DNA of 64,000 bases from positions 62,001 to 126,000 of the forward strand of contig JAGZJH010000001.1 in NCBI GenBank assembly GCA_018365815.1, in the 5' to 3' direction. The position numbers and the translations under genes are program-made. This DNA comes from Erysipelotrichaceae bacterium (lineage in GTDB: Bacteria; Bacillota_I; Bacilli_A; Erysipelotrichales; Coprobacillaceae). Numbering within the stretch: the stretch's first letter is position 1; each line of letters starts with the position of its first letter. A model generated the notes under the pieces. It ran no database searches and was not told the DNA's origin. It worked only from the letters and a program-made list of their open reading frames with translations. Shown in pieces: positions 1-7,346 of the stretch.

Positions 1-530
1 AAATTAGTGATTTCTTCTTTGTTCCAATAAAAAAATTTGCGCATGATTTTTTGATTATTTTCTAAAACGTTATATATTTCATTAAATGATGTTTTGGCTT
101 GGTCCTCACTAGTTGCATAAATATCAATATTGTAATTTTGAATACCATGTGTTTCAGTGAGTAAACAAAAATCTTCAAATGATAAATATCCATTTTTTCC
201 CGCGCCACGACCTACTAAAACAAATAAATCAGGAAATCGTGGAAAGCCATCTTTTCTAAAAACACAATTATGTAAAACAAAGCAAAATTTTTCCCATTCA
301 AGCAAATTAAAAGGGAAATATTTTTGATATGAAAAATATTTTTCTATTTGATTTTCATCCCAAAACAATGTCTCATTTTTAAACACATGAATAATAAAGT
401 CGTAAAGTTTATGCTGCCATTTGCAGTGTTCCTCAGGATGCGTCTTAATAAAAATTAAATATATTGCAACGTCTCTTGGCAATTTTGGAAGTTCATTTAA
501 AAAATCATAACTCAATGAGATCACCGGCAT
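1..530 (-). CDS. terL: Phage terminase large subunit, N-terminal part (runs off window)
   Basis: The reading frame starts at an ATG at 530 and stays open to position 1, so the 3' end lies outside the window. About 176 N-terminal residues are visible. They contain a terminase Walker A-like motif, LVGRGAGKNGYLSFED, roughly 100 residues in. It sits directly after the P27-type small subunit, and its start overlaps the end of that gene by 26 nt, which is the usual translationally coupled terS-terL layout. The product should be the ATP-driven DNA packaging motor and nuclease of the virion. The nuclease domain cannot be seen. Family assignment rests on the motif plus the neighbours. Confidence 0.88.
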   Translation of the reverse strand, partial: MPVISLSYDFLNELPKLPRDVAIYLIFIKTHPEEHCKWQHKLYDFIIHVFKNETLFWDENQIEKYFSYQKYFPFNLLEWEKFCFVLHNCVFRKDGFPRFPDLFVLVGRGAGKNGYLSFEDFCLLTETHGIQNYNIDIYATSEDQAKTSFNEIYNVLENNQKIMRKFFYWNKEEITN

Positions 531-828
531 TAAATTCGATATTTAAATGCTGCAATATTTTCAACATTTGAGCATTTACTTTTACTAATTCAGCAATCGA
601 ATCATTTTTCTTAATAATGCTCTGTCCTTTTGCATTATAACTTTCGACGGATACACCTCTTTTTTCAATGTCTTCTTGCAACATTTCTTTAGTCAACCAA
701 AATGACATATAATCTTCCACTAGGTCTAAATTCTGTTTAGAATTCTTTTGTGAAAACTCTAGTTGCTCTCTTAAACCATCTCTTAATTCTTTGTATTTTT
801 TAGTACGCTTAGTATTTTTCACTTCCAT
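505..828 (-). CDS. terS: Phage terminase small subunit, P27 family
   Basis: This 107-aa basic protein begins with a Lys/Arg-rich segment (KNTKRTKKYKELRDGLREQL) followed by helical stretches. Length, composition and position just before the large terminase match P27-type small terminases, which recognise phage DNA and recruit the large subunit. A GGTGAGG sequence that overlaps the stop of the preceding small gene is a good ribosome-binding site for the start at 828. The assignment comes from pattern and context and not from a catalytic motif. Confidence 0.8.
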   Translation of the reverse strand: MEVKNTKRTKKYKELRDGLREQLEFSQKNSKQNLDLVEDYMSFWLTKEMLQEDIEKRGVSVESYNAKGQSIIKKNDSIAELVKVNAQMLKILQHLNIEFNAGDLIEL

Positions 829-830
829 TT

Positions 831-1028
831 TTACACCTCACCTAATTTCTTTTTTATTCTATTTAAAACCTTATTTGCTTTAGTTTGAGGTGCTTTAATT
901 AAATAAAAGTAGGGTTCTTGACGTTCAAGAGAACAAAAAATACATTTGTAAATAATTGTTTTTTTCATTACAAATGTATCTACTTTTTTATATTTAATTT
1001 TTTTAGTAACCCAACCATGATAGCACAA
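831..1028 (-). CDS. Hypothetical small phage protein
   Basis: A 65-aa Lys-rich protein with one CxxC pair (KCIFCSLERQEP) that could bind a metal or be a zinc-ribbon remnant. It ends 3 nt before the P27 start, and its last codons hold that gene's ribosome-binding site, so the two are likely co-translated. An internal Met at residue 21 (MKKTIIYKCIFC) is an alternative start. No family is recognised. It lies between the candidate cos region and terS, a place where small packaging-associated proteins are common. Confidence 0.55.
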   Translation of the reverse strand: MCYHGWVTKKIKYKKVDTFVMKKTIIYKCIFCSLERQEPYFYLIKAPQTKANKVLNRIKKKLGEV

Positions 1029-1069
1029 AATAAAACACCTACCTTAATAACTTGTGTGTATGCGTGAGA

Positions 1070-1145
1070 AATCGAAACTGTTCGGTATCCCCCTCCGTTG
1101 AAACGCCCCCTTTTTAAAATCAATTTTATTTTGACGGGGGGTTAT
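1070..1145. other. Candidate cos/packaging region: C/G runs in a strong inverted repeat
   Basis: In otherwise very AT-rich DNA this gap holds runs of five C at about 1089 and 1107 and six G at about 1136. The arms around 1106 and 1135 form an inverted repeat (CCCCC...GGGGG) that encloses AAAATC and ATTTTAT segments which also pair. It lies between an HNH gene and the terminase small subunit, where HNH-type cos phages keep their cohesive-end site. Location and base composition support cos; the cut positions cannot be read from the sequence. Confidence 0.4.
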
Positions 1146-1444
1146 AATTTGGAGTATTCATTTACATATTTCAATAAATTATCTATTGTTTCTTTTGGAA
1201 TGAAATAGTATTGTTCAATTGTTTTATAATTTTTTTCATTTATCTTATCAATTACTTCATTTGATTTTATAGAACGACAATGATTAACTTCTACGATGTA
1301 TCTTATCTTGCCATACAGTTCATAAACCATTTGGTTAATCTTTTTAAGTTTCACTCGTTCATTCATTGTCTTTGTTTCTTTAGAATTAAGGAAGATTGCT
1401 TCTTGTATTAATTGATCTATCATTTGTTCACCATCTTTCCTCAT
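1142..1444 (-). CDS. Hypothetical phage protein
   Basis: A 100-aa helical, charged protein without a recognised domain. It overlaps the end of the HNH gene by 17 nt, suggesting coupled translation. The 1444 start gives MRKDGEQ; a second Met at residue 8 (MIDQLIQEA) is an equally plausible start. It separates HNH from the candidate cos region, so a role in packaging or late gene expression is possible but only inferred from position. Confidence 0.6.
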   Translation of the reverse strand: MRKDGEQMIDQLIQEAIFLNSKETKTMNERVKLKKINQMVYELYGKIRYIVEVNHCRSIKSNEVIDKINEKNYKTIEQYYFIPKETIDNLLKYVNEYSKL

Positions 1445-1808
1445 TCATAAATTTATGACTATCTAATTGTTTCTTACGTCTTGCTTTGATTAATTTTTCC
1501 GGATGAAGCATAGCATGGCATTTTGGACATACTGCTATTAAATTACGATATTTCTTTCCATTATGATAATAATATCTGTCTAATGCCAATCGTGGATATT
1601 TTCTTACAAACTGAACATGATGAACAGTGTTTGCTTTCGGCTCTTTGCAAATCTCACATTCGTAATGTTGTTCTTTTAATATGTCATCTTTAAGATGTCT
1701 AAATTCTTTGCCTTTATAAAATCGCCACAGTTCATCTTTATCTATTAATTCTTTAATCCATTTCTCTAACGCATCTTTTGTCATTGTAAAATAAAAACAC
1801 AATCTCAT
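1428..1808 (-). CDS. Phage HNH endonuclease
   Basis: The 126-aa protein has a classic zinc-braced HNH core. A first CEIC pair sits near residue 70, then NTVHHVQF with the catalytic His pair, and CPKCHAMLHPE near residue 105 supplies the second CxxC and the last His. HNH proteins encoded next to terminases assist cos cleavage and packaging in HK97-like phages. The start may be at 1808 or eight codons downstream (MTKDALEKW); neither has a strong ribosome-binding site. Confidence 0.85.
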   Translation of the reverse strand: MRLCFYFTMTKDALEKWIKELIDKDELWRFYKGKEFRHLKDDILKEQHYECEICKEPKANTVHHVQFVRKYPRLALDRYYYHNGKKYRNLIAVCPKCHAMLHPEKLIKARRKKQLDSHKFMNEERW

Positions 1809-1816
1809 TGATTGTG

Positions 1817-2023
1817 CTAAATCTTCTTAACATTAGTCGCTTGTAATCCACGTTCAGCTTGTACAATTTCAAATTCTACACGTTCACCCTCTAAAAGATT
1901 TTTAAATCCCTCTTGATTAATTTGTGAATAATGTACAAACACATCTTTTTCTTGCTCATCATCTGTAATGAAACCATACCCTTTATTTTTATCAAACCAT
2001 TTTACTTTACCAATTTTTAACAC
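1817..2023 (-). CDS. csp: Cold-shock domain protein (prophage-encoded)
   Basis: This 68-aa protein is one complete cold-shock OB fold. RNP1-like KGYGFITDD and RNP2-like DVFVHYSQI are both present, after the typical N-terminal GKVKWFDKNKG. It should bind single-stranded RNA or DNA as a chaperone or antiterminator. It is preceded by a promoter-like site at 2056-2085 that shares a 22-bp upstream block with the promoter of the recombinase gene, so it is probably switched on with the late genes. A carried csp within a prophage late region is unusual but not unique. Confidence 0.92.
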   Translation of the reverse strand: MLKIGKVKWFDKNKGYGFITDDEQEKDVFVHYSQINQEGFKNLLEGERVEFEIVQAERGLQATNVKKI

Positions 2024-2055
2024 TTAATCTTCCTCCTTAATTTCTTCACACTAAT

Positions 2056-2104
2056 ATATTAACACATAAAAAAGCAAAAAACGTTTCTATTTTTTCGCAG
2101 TTTT
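2056..2104 (-). promoter_or_regulatory. Late-type promoter A with upstream activator-like block
   Basis: On the minus strand, TAATAT (2061-2056) lies 18 bp after AACGTT (2085-2080), a poor -35. Just upstream is the block AAAACTGCGAAAAAAT at 2104-2083, 20 of 22 positions identical to a block at the same offset in front of the recombinase gene. A poor -35 with a conserved upstream block is how activator-dependent promoters look. It drives csp and probably the HNH-terminase genes. Confidence 0.5.
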
Positions 2105-2125
2105 ACGGACTTTTTTATATAACGA

Positions 2126-2239
2126 ATGTTACATATCTTATATTGTGTTAAATTCGTAAATATTTAAAATCATACTATATTTACTAGCAATTCTCGTTAT
2201 TTTAAAAAATGAATGTTACATCGACTCATTATGTAACAT
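2126..2239. repeat. Three copies of near-palindrome ATGT(T/A)ACAT
   Basis: ATGTTACAT occurs at 2126-2134 and 2213-2221 and its complement ATGTAACAT at 2231-2239. The last two form an inverted repeat with a 9-bp spacer. They lie in the 254-bp gap just downstream of the small tyrosine recombinase gene. The geometry would fit a recombinase core site or a regulator-binding site; nothing in the sequence decides between them. The rest of the gap is AT-rich and shows no ORF. Confidence 0.45.
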
Positions 2240-2277
2240 ATTTCTTTATTAAAGAATATAAACGTTGCGTTTTTAAC

Positions 2278-2877
2278 TTATTTCTTTCGTTCTAGTGGAT
2301 TAAACGACTTCATTGCTATTCGTTGTTCGTCTTTTTCAATTCCGATGTATCTAAGCGTAATTTGTGGCGAAGAATGATTAAACAATTTCTGCAACATCAC
2401 AATATCATGAGTTTGCATATAATATTGATATCCAAATGTTTTTCTCATTGTGTGTGTTGCCACAATTCCAATTTCATCACCGAAAAGTGCTTGAATATCT
2501 TTCTTTAAAAAATGATATGCACCTTGTCTTGTTAATGGTTTATTATTTTTACGTGAAGCAAATAAATAATCTGATCTTTTTAAATCATATTTTTTTATAT
2601 ACTTTTTTATTTCCTTTACTGCAATATCATTTAAATATAATGTTTTTTGTTTTCCGGTTTTCTTTTCAACCATTTCTACACGATCATCTATTAAATCACC
2701 AGCACGAATAGGCAAAATATCACTTACTCTTAAACCACTAAAAATTCCAAGAAAAAATATGAGATAATTTCTATCTCTTATAAATTCTTGGTATTTTGTT
2801 TTAACTTCTTTATTTTTTAATGAATCCAACACATCATTTAACACATGATTATCTTTAACTGGATCTACATATCGCAT
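2278..2877 (-). CDS. Small tyrosine recombinase, catalytic domain only
   Basis: The 199-aa protein keeps all catalytic landmarks of the tyrosine recombinase family: Arg in SGLRVSDILPIRAGD (about residue 50), a Lys region near VEKKTGKQ, HTMR near 143, and NHSSPQITLRYIG with the final His and the Tyr nucleophile. It lacks the N-terminal core-binding and arm-binding domains found in full integrases such as the one at 13732. It sits between the late regulator and the packaging genes, so it is not the prophage integrase. It may resolve or invert DNA or act as a regulator; function is not known. Confidence 0.85.
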   Translation of the reverse strand: MRYVDPVKDNHVLNDVLDSLKNKEVKTKYQEFIRDRNYLIFFLGIFSGLRVSDILPIRAGDLIDDRVEMVEKKTGKQKTLYLNDIAVKEIKKYIKKYDLKRSDYLFASRKNNKPLTRQGAYHFLKKDIQALFGDEIGIVATHTMRKTFGYQYYMQTHDIVMLQKLFNHSSPQITLRYIGIEKDEQRIAMKSFNPLERKK

Positions 2878-2898
2878 ATTATTTCCCCCTTTCCATAC

Positions 2899-2926
2899 AT
2901 AAAAAGAACTCCTTTTACAGAGTTCT
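2899..2926 (-). terminator. Intrinsic terminator within the leader of the recombinase gene
   Basis: On the minus strand GAACTC and GAGTTC pair around an 8-nt loop and are followed by CTTTTTA. The hairpin lies between the promoter at 2985 and the start codon at 2877, about 20 nt before the ribosome-binding site. In that place it would act as an attenuator rather than a gene-end terminator. Confidence 0.5.
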
Positions 2927-2984
2927 CTTTAGATGAATTAATCAAATTTTTAAAAGCGTGATCCGTATGTCTTTCGACAATGTC

Positions 2985-3033
2985 ATTATAACATATAACA
3001 CGCTATAAAATGTCTCGATTTTTTCGCAGTTTT
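2985..3033 (-). promoter_or_regulatory. Late-type promoter B with the same upstream block
   Basis: TATAAT (2990-2985) is 18 bp from a weak -35, GACATT (3014-3009). The 22-bp block containing AAAACTGCGAAAAAAT occupies 3033-3012, at exactly the same distance from the -35 as in the csp promoter. It follows directly on the end of the ArpU-like regulator gene, which is the natural candidate to bind it. Confidence 0.5.
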
Positions 3034-3047
3034 TATGCATTTTCACA

Positions 3048-3485
3048 TTAATTAGGCATATAAGCCTTAATCACATCAAATGCTTTATCTTCATATCGAT
3101 AGTAAGTCGATTTATCAATATACAGTTCATCGCATATTTTATTAATGCTGATATTATCAAAATATCTCATTTCAATAATCTTAAACAATTTATCATTTAC
3201 ATTAATTTTTAATTCACTTAATGCGGCTTCGATATTTTCAATCGTATAAATAAGTTCAATTCTTTCTTCGATTAATTTATCTTTTAATGAAATATTTCTA
3301 ATATAAATTGAACCTTTATCATGTTGACTATTTGCACATTGTTGATCTAGTTTAACAGATTGAATACCTGTATAATTATTTAATTCTTCTAAACGATTAT
3401 TAATGTTATGTAACTTGCTTTTAAAAGCGTTATATGAACGCAATTGTATTTTAATTTCTTTTTTTACATCATAAGAATAGCGCAT
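3048..3485 (-). CDS. ArpU/RinA-type phage late transcriptional regulator
   Basis: A 145-aa helical protein. The first 100 residues look like a coiled coil. The C-terminal 40 residues, KIIEMRYFDNISINKICDEL followed by YIDKSTYYRYEDKAFD, form a sigma-70 region 4-like helix-turn-helix as in ArpU, RinA and related phage late activators. Its place at the end of the early cluster and before the packaging genes fits. The two identical promoter blocks immediately downstream are likely targets, which is an inference from position and spacing. Confidence 0.75.
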   Translation of the reverse strand: MRYSYDVKKEIKIQLRSYNAFKSKLHNINNRLEELNNYTGIQSVKLDQQCANSQHDKGSIYIRNISLKDKLIEERIELIYTIENIEAALSELKINVNDKLFKIIEMRYFDNISINKICDELYIDKSTYYRYEDKAFDVIKAYMPN

Positions 3486-3539
3486 ATTTTTCCTCCATTG
3501 CTTTTTTTACGGATCACAATGAATACTTACTTAAAACAA

Positions 3540-4004
3540 TTATCTTTCACTTCCTTTTTCATCTTGAAACAACCCCAATTCTTTAAGAGTGTAATGTTTA
3601 TCAAGTTTCATTCCTTTATACATTTCATTTTCGTGAAAACAAGGAAGTCGAAATATTTCTTTATATTCAGCATCTTCACAATGATCTAAACAAATTCGTA
3701 TATATATAGTATCGTTTTCAAAATAGTTACTGCATACTTTACAAATATAAATAACCCTATCTTTAAAAGGCCTTAACACACTCTCAAGATAACGTTTTTC
3801 AACTTCATCAAGAATTGATTGTTCGATTTCATAATTACCACATAATAAATCAACAAGTATTGATTCATTATGAATATGTGTTCTTAAAGAATATAATCCA
3901 TATTCATCAATCATAAATTCATTAAGCAAATTTTTAATCTTAAAAGGCACACCCATTTCTACTCCTAATAATTTAGCAACTTTTTTCATTTTGTTTTCTA
4001 CCAT
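3540..4004 (-). CDS. Hypothetical phage protein (conserved early-gene type)
   Basis: A 154-aa protein that begins VENKMKKVAKLLGVEMGVPFKI and ends with HYTLKELGLFQ. Short proteins with this frame are common in the early modules of Bacillota phages, but none has an assigned function known to me. One CKVC pair at about residue 90 and scattered Cys suggest possible metal binding. The gene abuts its upstream neighbour with a 2-nt gap, so it belongs to the early operon. Confidence 0.65.
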   Translation of the reverse strand: MVENKMKKVAKLLGVEMGVPFKIKNLLNEFMIDEYGLYSLRTHIHNESILVDLLCGNYEIEQSILDEVEKRYLESVLRPFKDRVIYICKVCSNYFENDTIYIRICLDHCEDAEYKEIFRLPCFHENEMYKGMKLDKHYTLKELGLFQDEKGSER

Positions 4005-4006
4005 TG

Positions 4007-4390
4007 TTATTCACTCCTTAAAATATTCATATCATAATTTGATTGCACAAATTTAATTGTTAATTTATGATTTACTGCATTTCCTAATCTTGTATAAATC
4101 AGTTCCATATCCTCCCTTGTAAAATCAGTTTTTAGAAAATTGTTTATATTTTTTCTAACATCATCCTGATATTTTTCATTATGCTTGTCCGATTGATAAG
4201 GCATTGATTTACACGCATCCCTTGAACACCATTCAAGAACTTTGCATTTTAAATCAAACTCACTTTCAACATTGTTTAAAGAAAAATATAAGTTTGTTCT
4301 AGGAATCAAAATCAATTCATTTATGCGATTGATAAATGCTTTATCAAATATAATCATTAATTTTGTAATATAACTAGGTAATTTCATCAC
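4007..4390 (-). CDS. Hypothetical phage protein
   Basis: A 127-aa protein with no domain I recognise. It starts MKLPSYITKLMIIFDKAF (a duplicate Met precedes) and is helical and charged in its second half. It is part of the tightly packed leftward early operon, 2 nt ahead of the next gene. Function is unknown. Confidence 0.6.
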   Translation of the reverse strand: MMKLPSYITKLMIIFDKAFINRINELILIPRTNLYFSLNNVESEFDLKCKVLEWCSRDACKSMPYQSDKHNEKYQDDVRKNINNFLKTDFTREDMELIYTRLGNAVNHKLTIKFVQSNYDMNILRSE

Positions 4391-4397
4391 TCACACC

Positions 4398-4661
4398 TCA
4401 ACATTCAAAATAAAAATCTAAATACTTCCCATTATCTAAAGGAAAATAATAATGTCCGCTAAAATCATCACCAAGATAACCAACATATTGTTCACAATAT
4501 TCTCCGTTGTCTTGTTCATCTCCACTTGGCTCATCAACTATTTTCATACTTTCAAAAAACAACCCCTCGGTGTCTAAATTATTTTCTATCCACTCGTAAA
4601 TTTCTTTATCAAGTTTTAATTTTGTTTCAATCTTTTCTCTAATCTCTTTTGGTATCATCAC
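4398..4661 (-). CDS. Hypothetical acidic phage protein
   Basis: A strongly acidic 87-aa protein, with a Glu/Asp-rich centre (VDEPSGDEQDNGEYCEQ) and an aromatic C-terminus (GHYYFPLDNGKYLDFYF). Small acidic early proteins in phages are sometimes DNA mimics or host-protein inhibitors, but nothing here proves that. It overlaps the end of the upstream gene by 4 nt (ATGA type), so translation is coupled. Confidence 0.6.
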   Translation of the reverse strand: MMIPKEIREKIETKLKLDKEIYEWIENNLDTEGLFFESMKIVDEPSGDEQDNGEYCEQYVGYLGDDFSGHYYFPLDNGKYLDFYFEC

Positions 4662-5032
4662 TCACACCCCACATTCGCCATTTGCACTGGAAAGAAACGA
4701 TTTTTTTCAAATTTCAAACCATCTAATTCATCTTCTAAATGGTTTCGATATACAACGATTGGCCATTCATAATTATTGTTTATTTCTTTAATCAAAAAGC
4801 AAGTTTTTAGTCTACTATCATAAACCCACATACCAACTTTCAAATCTTCAAATTCATATGGTTGTGTGTTGTTAATACACTCAACAACACACCTTTCAAT
4901 TTCTTCATACGCATTGATTGTATATTTATTATCATTTTTTGTTAAAGTCACTTCCACATCAATTTCTAATGTTTCAAGAATTTCTTTAATAGATGAAAGA
5001 GAATATAACAATTTTTCTTCTATACTAAACAT
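4658..5032 (-). CDS. Hypothetical phage protein
   Basis: A 124-aa protein with a helical N-terminus and a C-terminal beta-rich part starting at DLKVGMWVYDSRLKTCFLIKE, a pattern often seen in small Bacillota phage proteins of unknown role. It overlaps both neighbours by a few nt. No catalytic or binding motif is recognised. Confidence 0.6.
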   Translation of the reverse strand: MFSIEEKLLYSLSSIKEILETLEIDVEVTLTKNDNKYTINAYEEIERCVVECINNTQPYEFEDLKVGMWVYDSRLKTCFLIKEINNNYEWPIVVYRNHLEDELDGLKFEKNRFFPVQMANVGCE

Positions 5033-5240
5033 CTGTCATTACCTTGTTCCTTTTCAAAATTTTAAATCTCTTATTAAAAAAATCTAAATTACAATGAAGA
5101 ATAAATTCAGTTCCATTCACTCTAAATTCATCTTCAATAAAAATACAATTATATTTTTCATTTATTTTAAAATATTTTTCAATTTCATATGTATTCACAC
5201 ATTTCACGATCAAATGATGAAAATTAATACTTGTTTTCAT
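5025..5240 (-). CDS. Hypothetical phage protein
   Basis: A 71-aa basic protein, beta-rich in appearance, with no known domain. It overlaps the following gene by 8 nt and begins 3 nt after the stop of the methyltransferase reading frame, so it is likely translated from the same message. Confidence 0.5.
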   Translation of the reverse strand: MKTSINFHHLIVKCVNTYEIEKYFKINEKYNCIFIEDEFRVNGTEFILHCNLDFFNKRFKILKRNKVMTDV

Positions 5241-5243
5241 CTT

Positions 5244-6000
5244 CTAAATTCCTAATGTCATATTGACATTCTTTAACATTTTTTCTTTTGCTTCTTTATA
5301 AAATTGTTTTTTAATTTCAAAGCCATAGCAACTTCGATTTAATTCGGCACACGCTCTTAATGTGCTTGTGCTTCCTGCCACTGGATCAATCACAACATCA
5401 CCGGGATCAGTATAAATTTCAATCAACCTTTTAAGCACCACTACTGGTTTTTGCGTGGGGTGAATTTTTGGATAATTTCCACTTCTATCCCATTGAAACC
5501 AATTTAAAATCATATGTCCGTCATTATTAAATTTAGGTAATTTATCACGATACAAAAGCAAAGCAACTTCTACCGCCCCGCAAATTCTCATATTTGCTTT
5601 TAATGCTTGGGAAGATGATTTCTTAATGAAAAACAAAGGTTGAGCGTGTTCAAATCCGAATTTTTTTTGCATACTCTTTAATTTCATTTAATTGCTGCCA
5701 CGAACAGAAAATAATCATACATGGTGCTTTTCCTTTTTCTTTCGGTTCTTTTTTTAATAAACGAGTACAAAATTGAAAGAAATTAAAGATTTTAAAATCT
5801 TTGTCTGTATCAAAGAAGGATTTACCTGCTTTTTCTGATTCACCATTTTTGTTATCACCATCGATATACCAGTCAGTCCTTGAACCATATGCATTTATAC
5901 CAATGTTATATGGAATATCCGCAATAATTAATTGCGCTCTAGGTATTTGATACCTTTTAGCATTTTCAAAATGATCGTTATACAATTCTATTTTATTCAT
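5244..6000 (-). pseudogene. DNA methyltransferase (N4/N6 type), frameshifted at an A8 tract
   Basis: Two frames make one methyltransferase. The first (start 6000) holds the motif IV variant ADIPYN, where DPPY is usual, and a partial middle. It ends EYAKKIRI after a run of eight A (minus strand; T8 at 5661-5668). One A fewer restores AKKFGFEHAQPLFF and continues into the second frame. That frame carries HPTQKPVVVLKRLI and DPVAGSTSTLRACAELNRSC, the motif I region (FxGxG-like, here VAGSTST). The order, with motif IV before motif I, fits the beta class. It may be dead, phase-variable, rescued by slippage, or a read error. Confidence 0.8.
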
Positions 6001-6245
6001 TTATACAAACTTCCCTTTTTTAATCTTTTATTTTCTCTTATCAATCGTTGATTTATTTCTCTTTGTTTTATGTATTGAGATTGTGCGTATGCCCCATCAC
6101 TTAAACAACGAATTAAATTCTCTGTATTATCGACATTGTCATAATACATTTGTTTATACTTGTCACGTTCTTTCATAACTTTGCTTAATTGAATTACAAA
6201 TAGTTTAATTAATAAATTCCATTTTTCTTTAGTTAAAACAATCAT
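5997..6245 (-). CDS. Hypothetical phage protein, coiled coil
   Basis: An 82-aa basic protein, probably mostly coiled coil (KVMKERDKYKQMYYDNV, then REINQRLIRENKRLKKG). Its last codons overlap the methyltransferase start by 4 nt. A gap of about 95 bp separates it from the next upstream gene, and I see no clear promoter there. Function is unknown. Confidence 0.55.
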   Translation of the reverse strand: MIVLTKEKWNLLIKLFVIQLSKVMKERDKYKQMYYDNVDNTENLIRCLSDGAYAQSQYIKQREINQRLIRENKRLKKGSLYK

Positions 6246-6340
6246 ATTTTTACTCCTTAGCGTTTTTTGATTTATTTAGTATTATTTATCATATTTTTAT
6301 TAAATGTCTTTATATCAAAAGAAATGGCATCAAATTCAAG

Positions 6341-6535
6341 CTATTTATGTACTGTTTCATCTTGGAATACATAAATTTTCTTAACAAAATGAGTTTTATT
6401 TGTTTTTTGATGTGAAATACGGGAAAACAATGAACTCTTTTTAATACCTAAATATTTTGAGATTTCGTTAGCATTTCCAACAAACTCTAAATAATCATTT
6501 TCATCATATAAAGCGTAAAAAGTATTTTTAGCCAT
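6341..6535 (-). CDS. Hypothetical phage protein with small HTH-like segment
   Basis: Using the Met at 6535 the protein is 64 aa, MAKNTFYALYDENDYLEFVG then NANEISKYLGIKKSSLFSRI. The second segment looks like a helix-turn-helix that tells a product to respond to a site, as in many short phage proteins that begin YALYDE. I prefer 6535 over 6580 because its ATG overlaps the stop of the DnaC-like gene (ATGGCTAA), giving coupled translation. Function is unknown. Confidence 0.55.
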   Translation of the reverse strand: MAKNTFYALYDENDYLEFVGNANEISKYLGIKKSSLFSRISHQKTNKTHFVKKIYVFQDETVHK

Positions 6536-7346
6536 TTTTCTTACGTTCCACAAAACTTGCAATTCGATGATCGACATCATTTATTGTTGCTGATTCACAA
6601 TAACCTAATATTCTTGAAACAATACGATCTGCATCAATATCATTCAAGCCTTTAGTATCATCGGAATATTTTTTTCTTAATCCATCGACATTTAAATTTG
6701 AAGTATATAAGGTCTGTAAGTTATGACGATTACGTGTATCAACAATTTCAAATAATTTTTTGGCATCAAATTCTTTCATGTACTCTGCTCCTAGATCATC
6801 AAGTACGAGAATTTGAACTTGTTTAATAAAACGCTCATAATCAAATGATGCCTCTGCACTGTATGACTTCTTGATTTCATTAAACATTTCATTGACATTT
6901 GTAAAATAAACATCTTCACCTTTTCTAAGCAGCATGTCGGCACACCAAATAATCAAATGAGTTTTGCCAACTCCACAAGAACCGCTTAAAAATAAACCTA
7001 AACTTGTTTCACGATTGAAATTATCGCAATATCTTGAAACGAGATTATAAGCGTTAATATTGTTTTGGTTAGTCCTAAATGGAGTTTTTAACATTTCAAG
7101 CATCTTTGAAGAAATATTACTAACGCTTAATCGTTGCTCATATGTCTTAGATATTAAACGTTGAGTAAGTTCACGCTCACGTTCTTGATTTTCTTTTTCA
7201 ATTTCACATGAACACAATGTCATAAAATCAATACCTAATTTCGAATTGACACAATGATATATTTTTTCACCACACGTAGGACATACATGAGAAAATATTT
7301 TTTCATATGGCGCTTTAGAAACTAACTCCTGAATACTTTTCATCAC
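6528..7346 (-). CDS. dnaC: Phage DnaC-like helicase loader (AAA+ ATPase)
   Basis: The 272-aa protein opens with a zinc-binding-like region (CPTCGEKIYHC about residue 20, CSCE about 47). The AAA+ core follows: Walker A SGSCGVGKTHLI near 122, Walker B VLVLDDLGAEYM near 181, and a sensor-like SNLNVDGLRKKY near 215. This is the DnaC/DnaI type that loads a replicative helicase. It overlaps the replisome organizer by 32 nt, the usual initiation module of Bacillota siphophages. It is a phage paralogue of the chromosomal dnaI at 46039. Confidence 0.9.
   Translation of the reverse strand: MMKSIQELVSKAPYEKIFSHVCPTCGEKIYHCVNSKLGIDFMTLCSCEIEKENQERERELTQRLISKTYEQRLSVSNISSKMLEMLKTPFRTNQNNINAYNLVSRYCDNFNRETSLGLFLSGSCGVGKTHLIIWCADMLLRKGEDVYFTNVNEMFNEIKKSYSAEASFDYERFIKQVQILVLDDLGAEYMKEFDAKKLFEIVDTRNRHNLQTLYTSNLNVDGLRKKYSDDTKGLNDIDADRIVSRILGYCESATINDVDHRIASFVERKKNG

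Noticed and set aside
2323..2711. Two rightward ORFs opposite the recombinase gene
   Set aside because: They are shadows of a gene whose catalytic residues are all conserved; no RBS.
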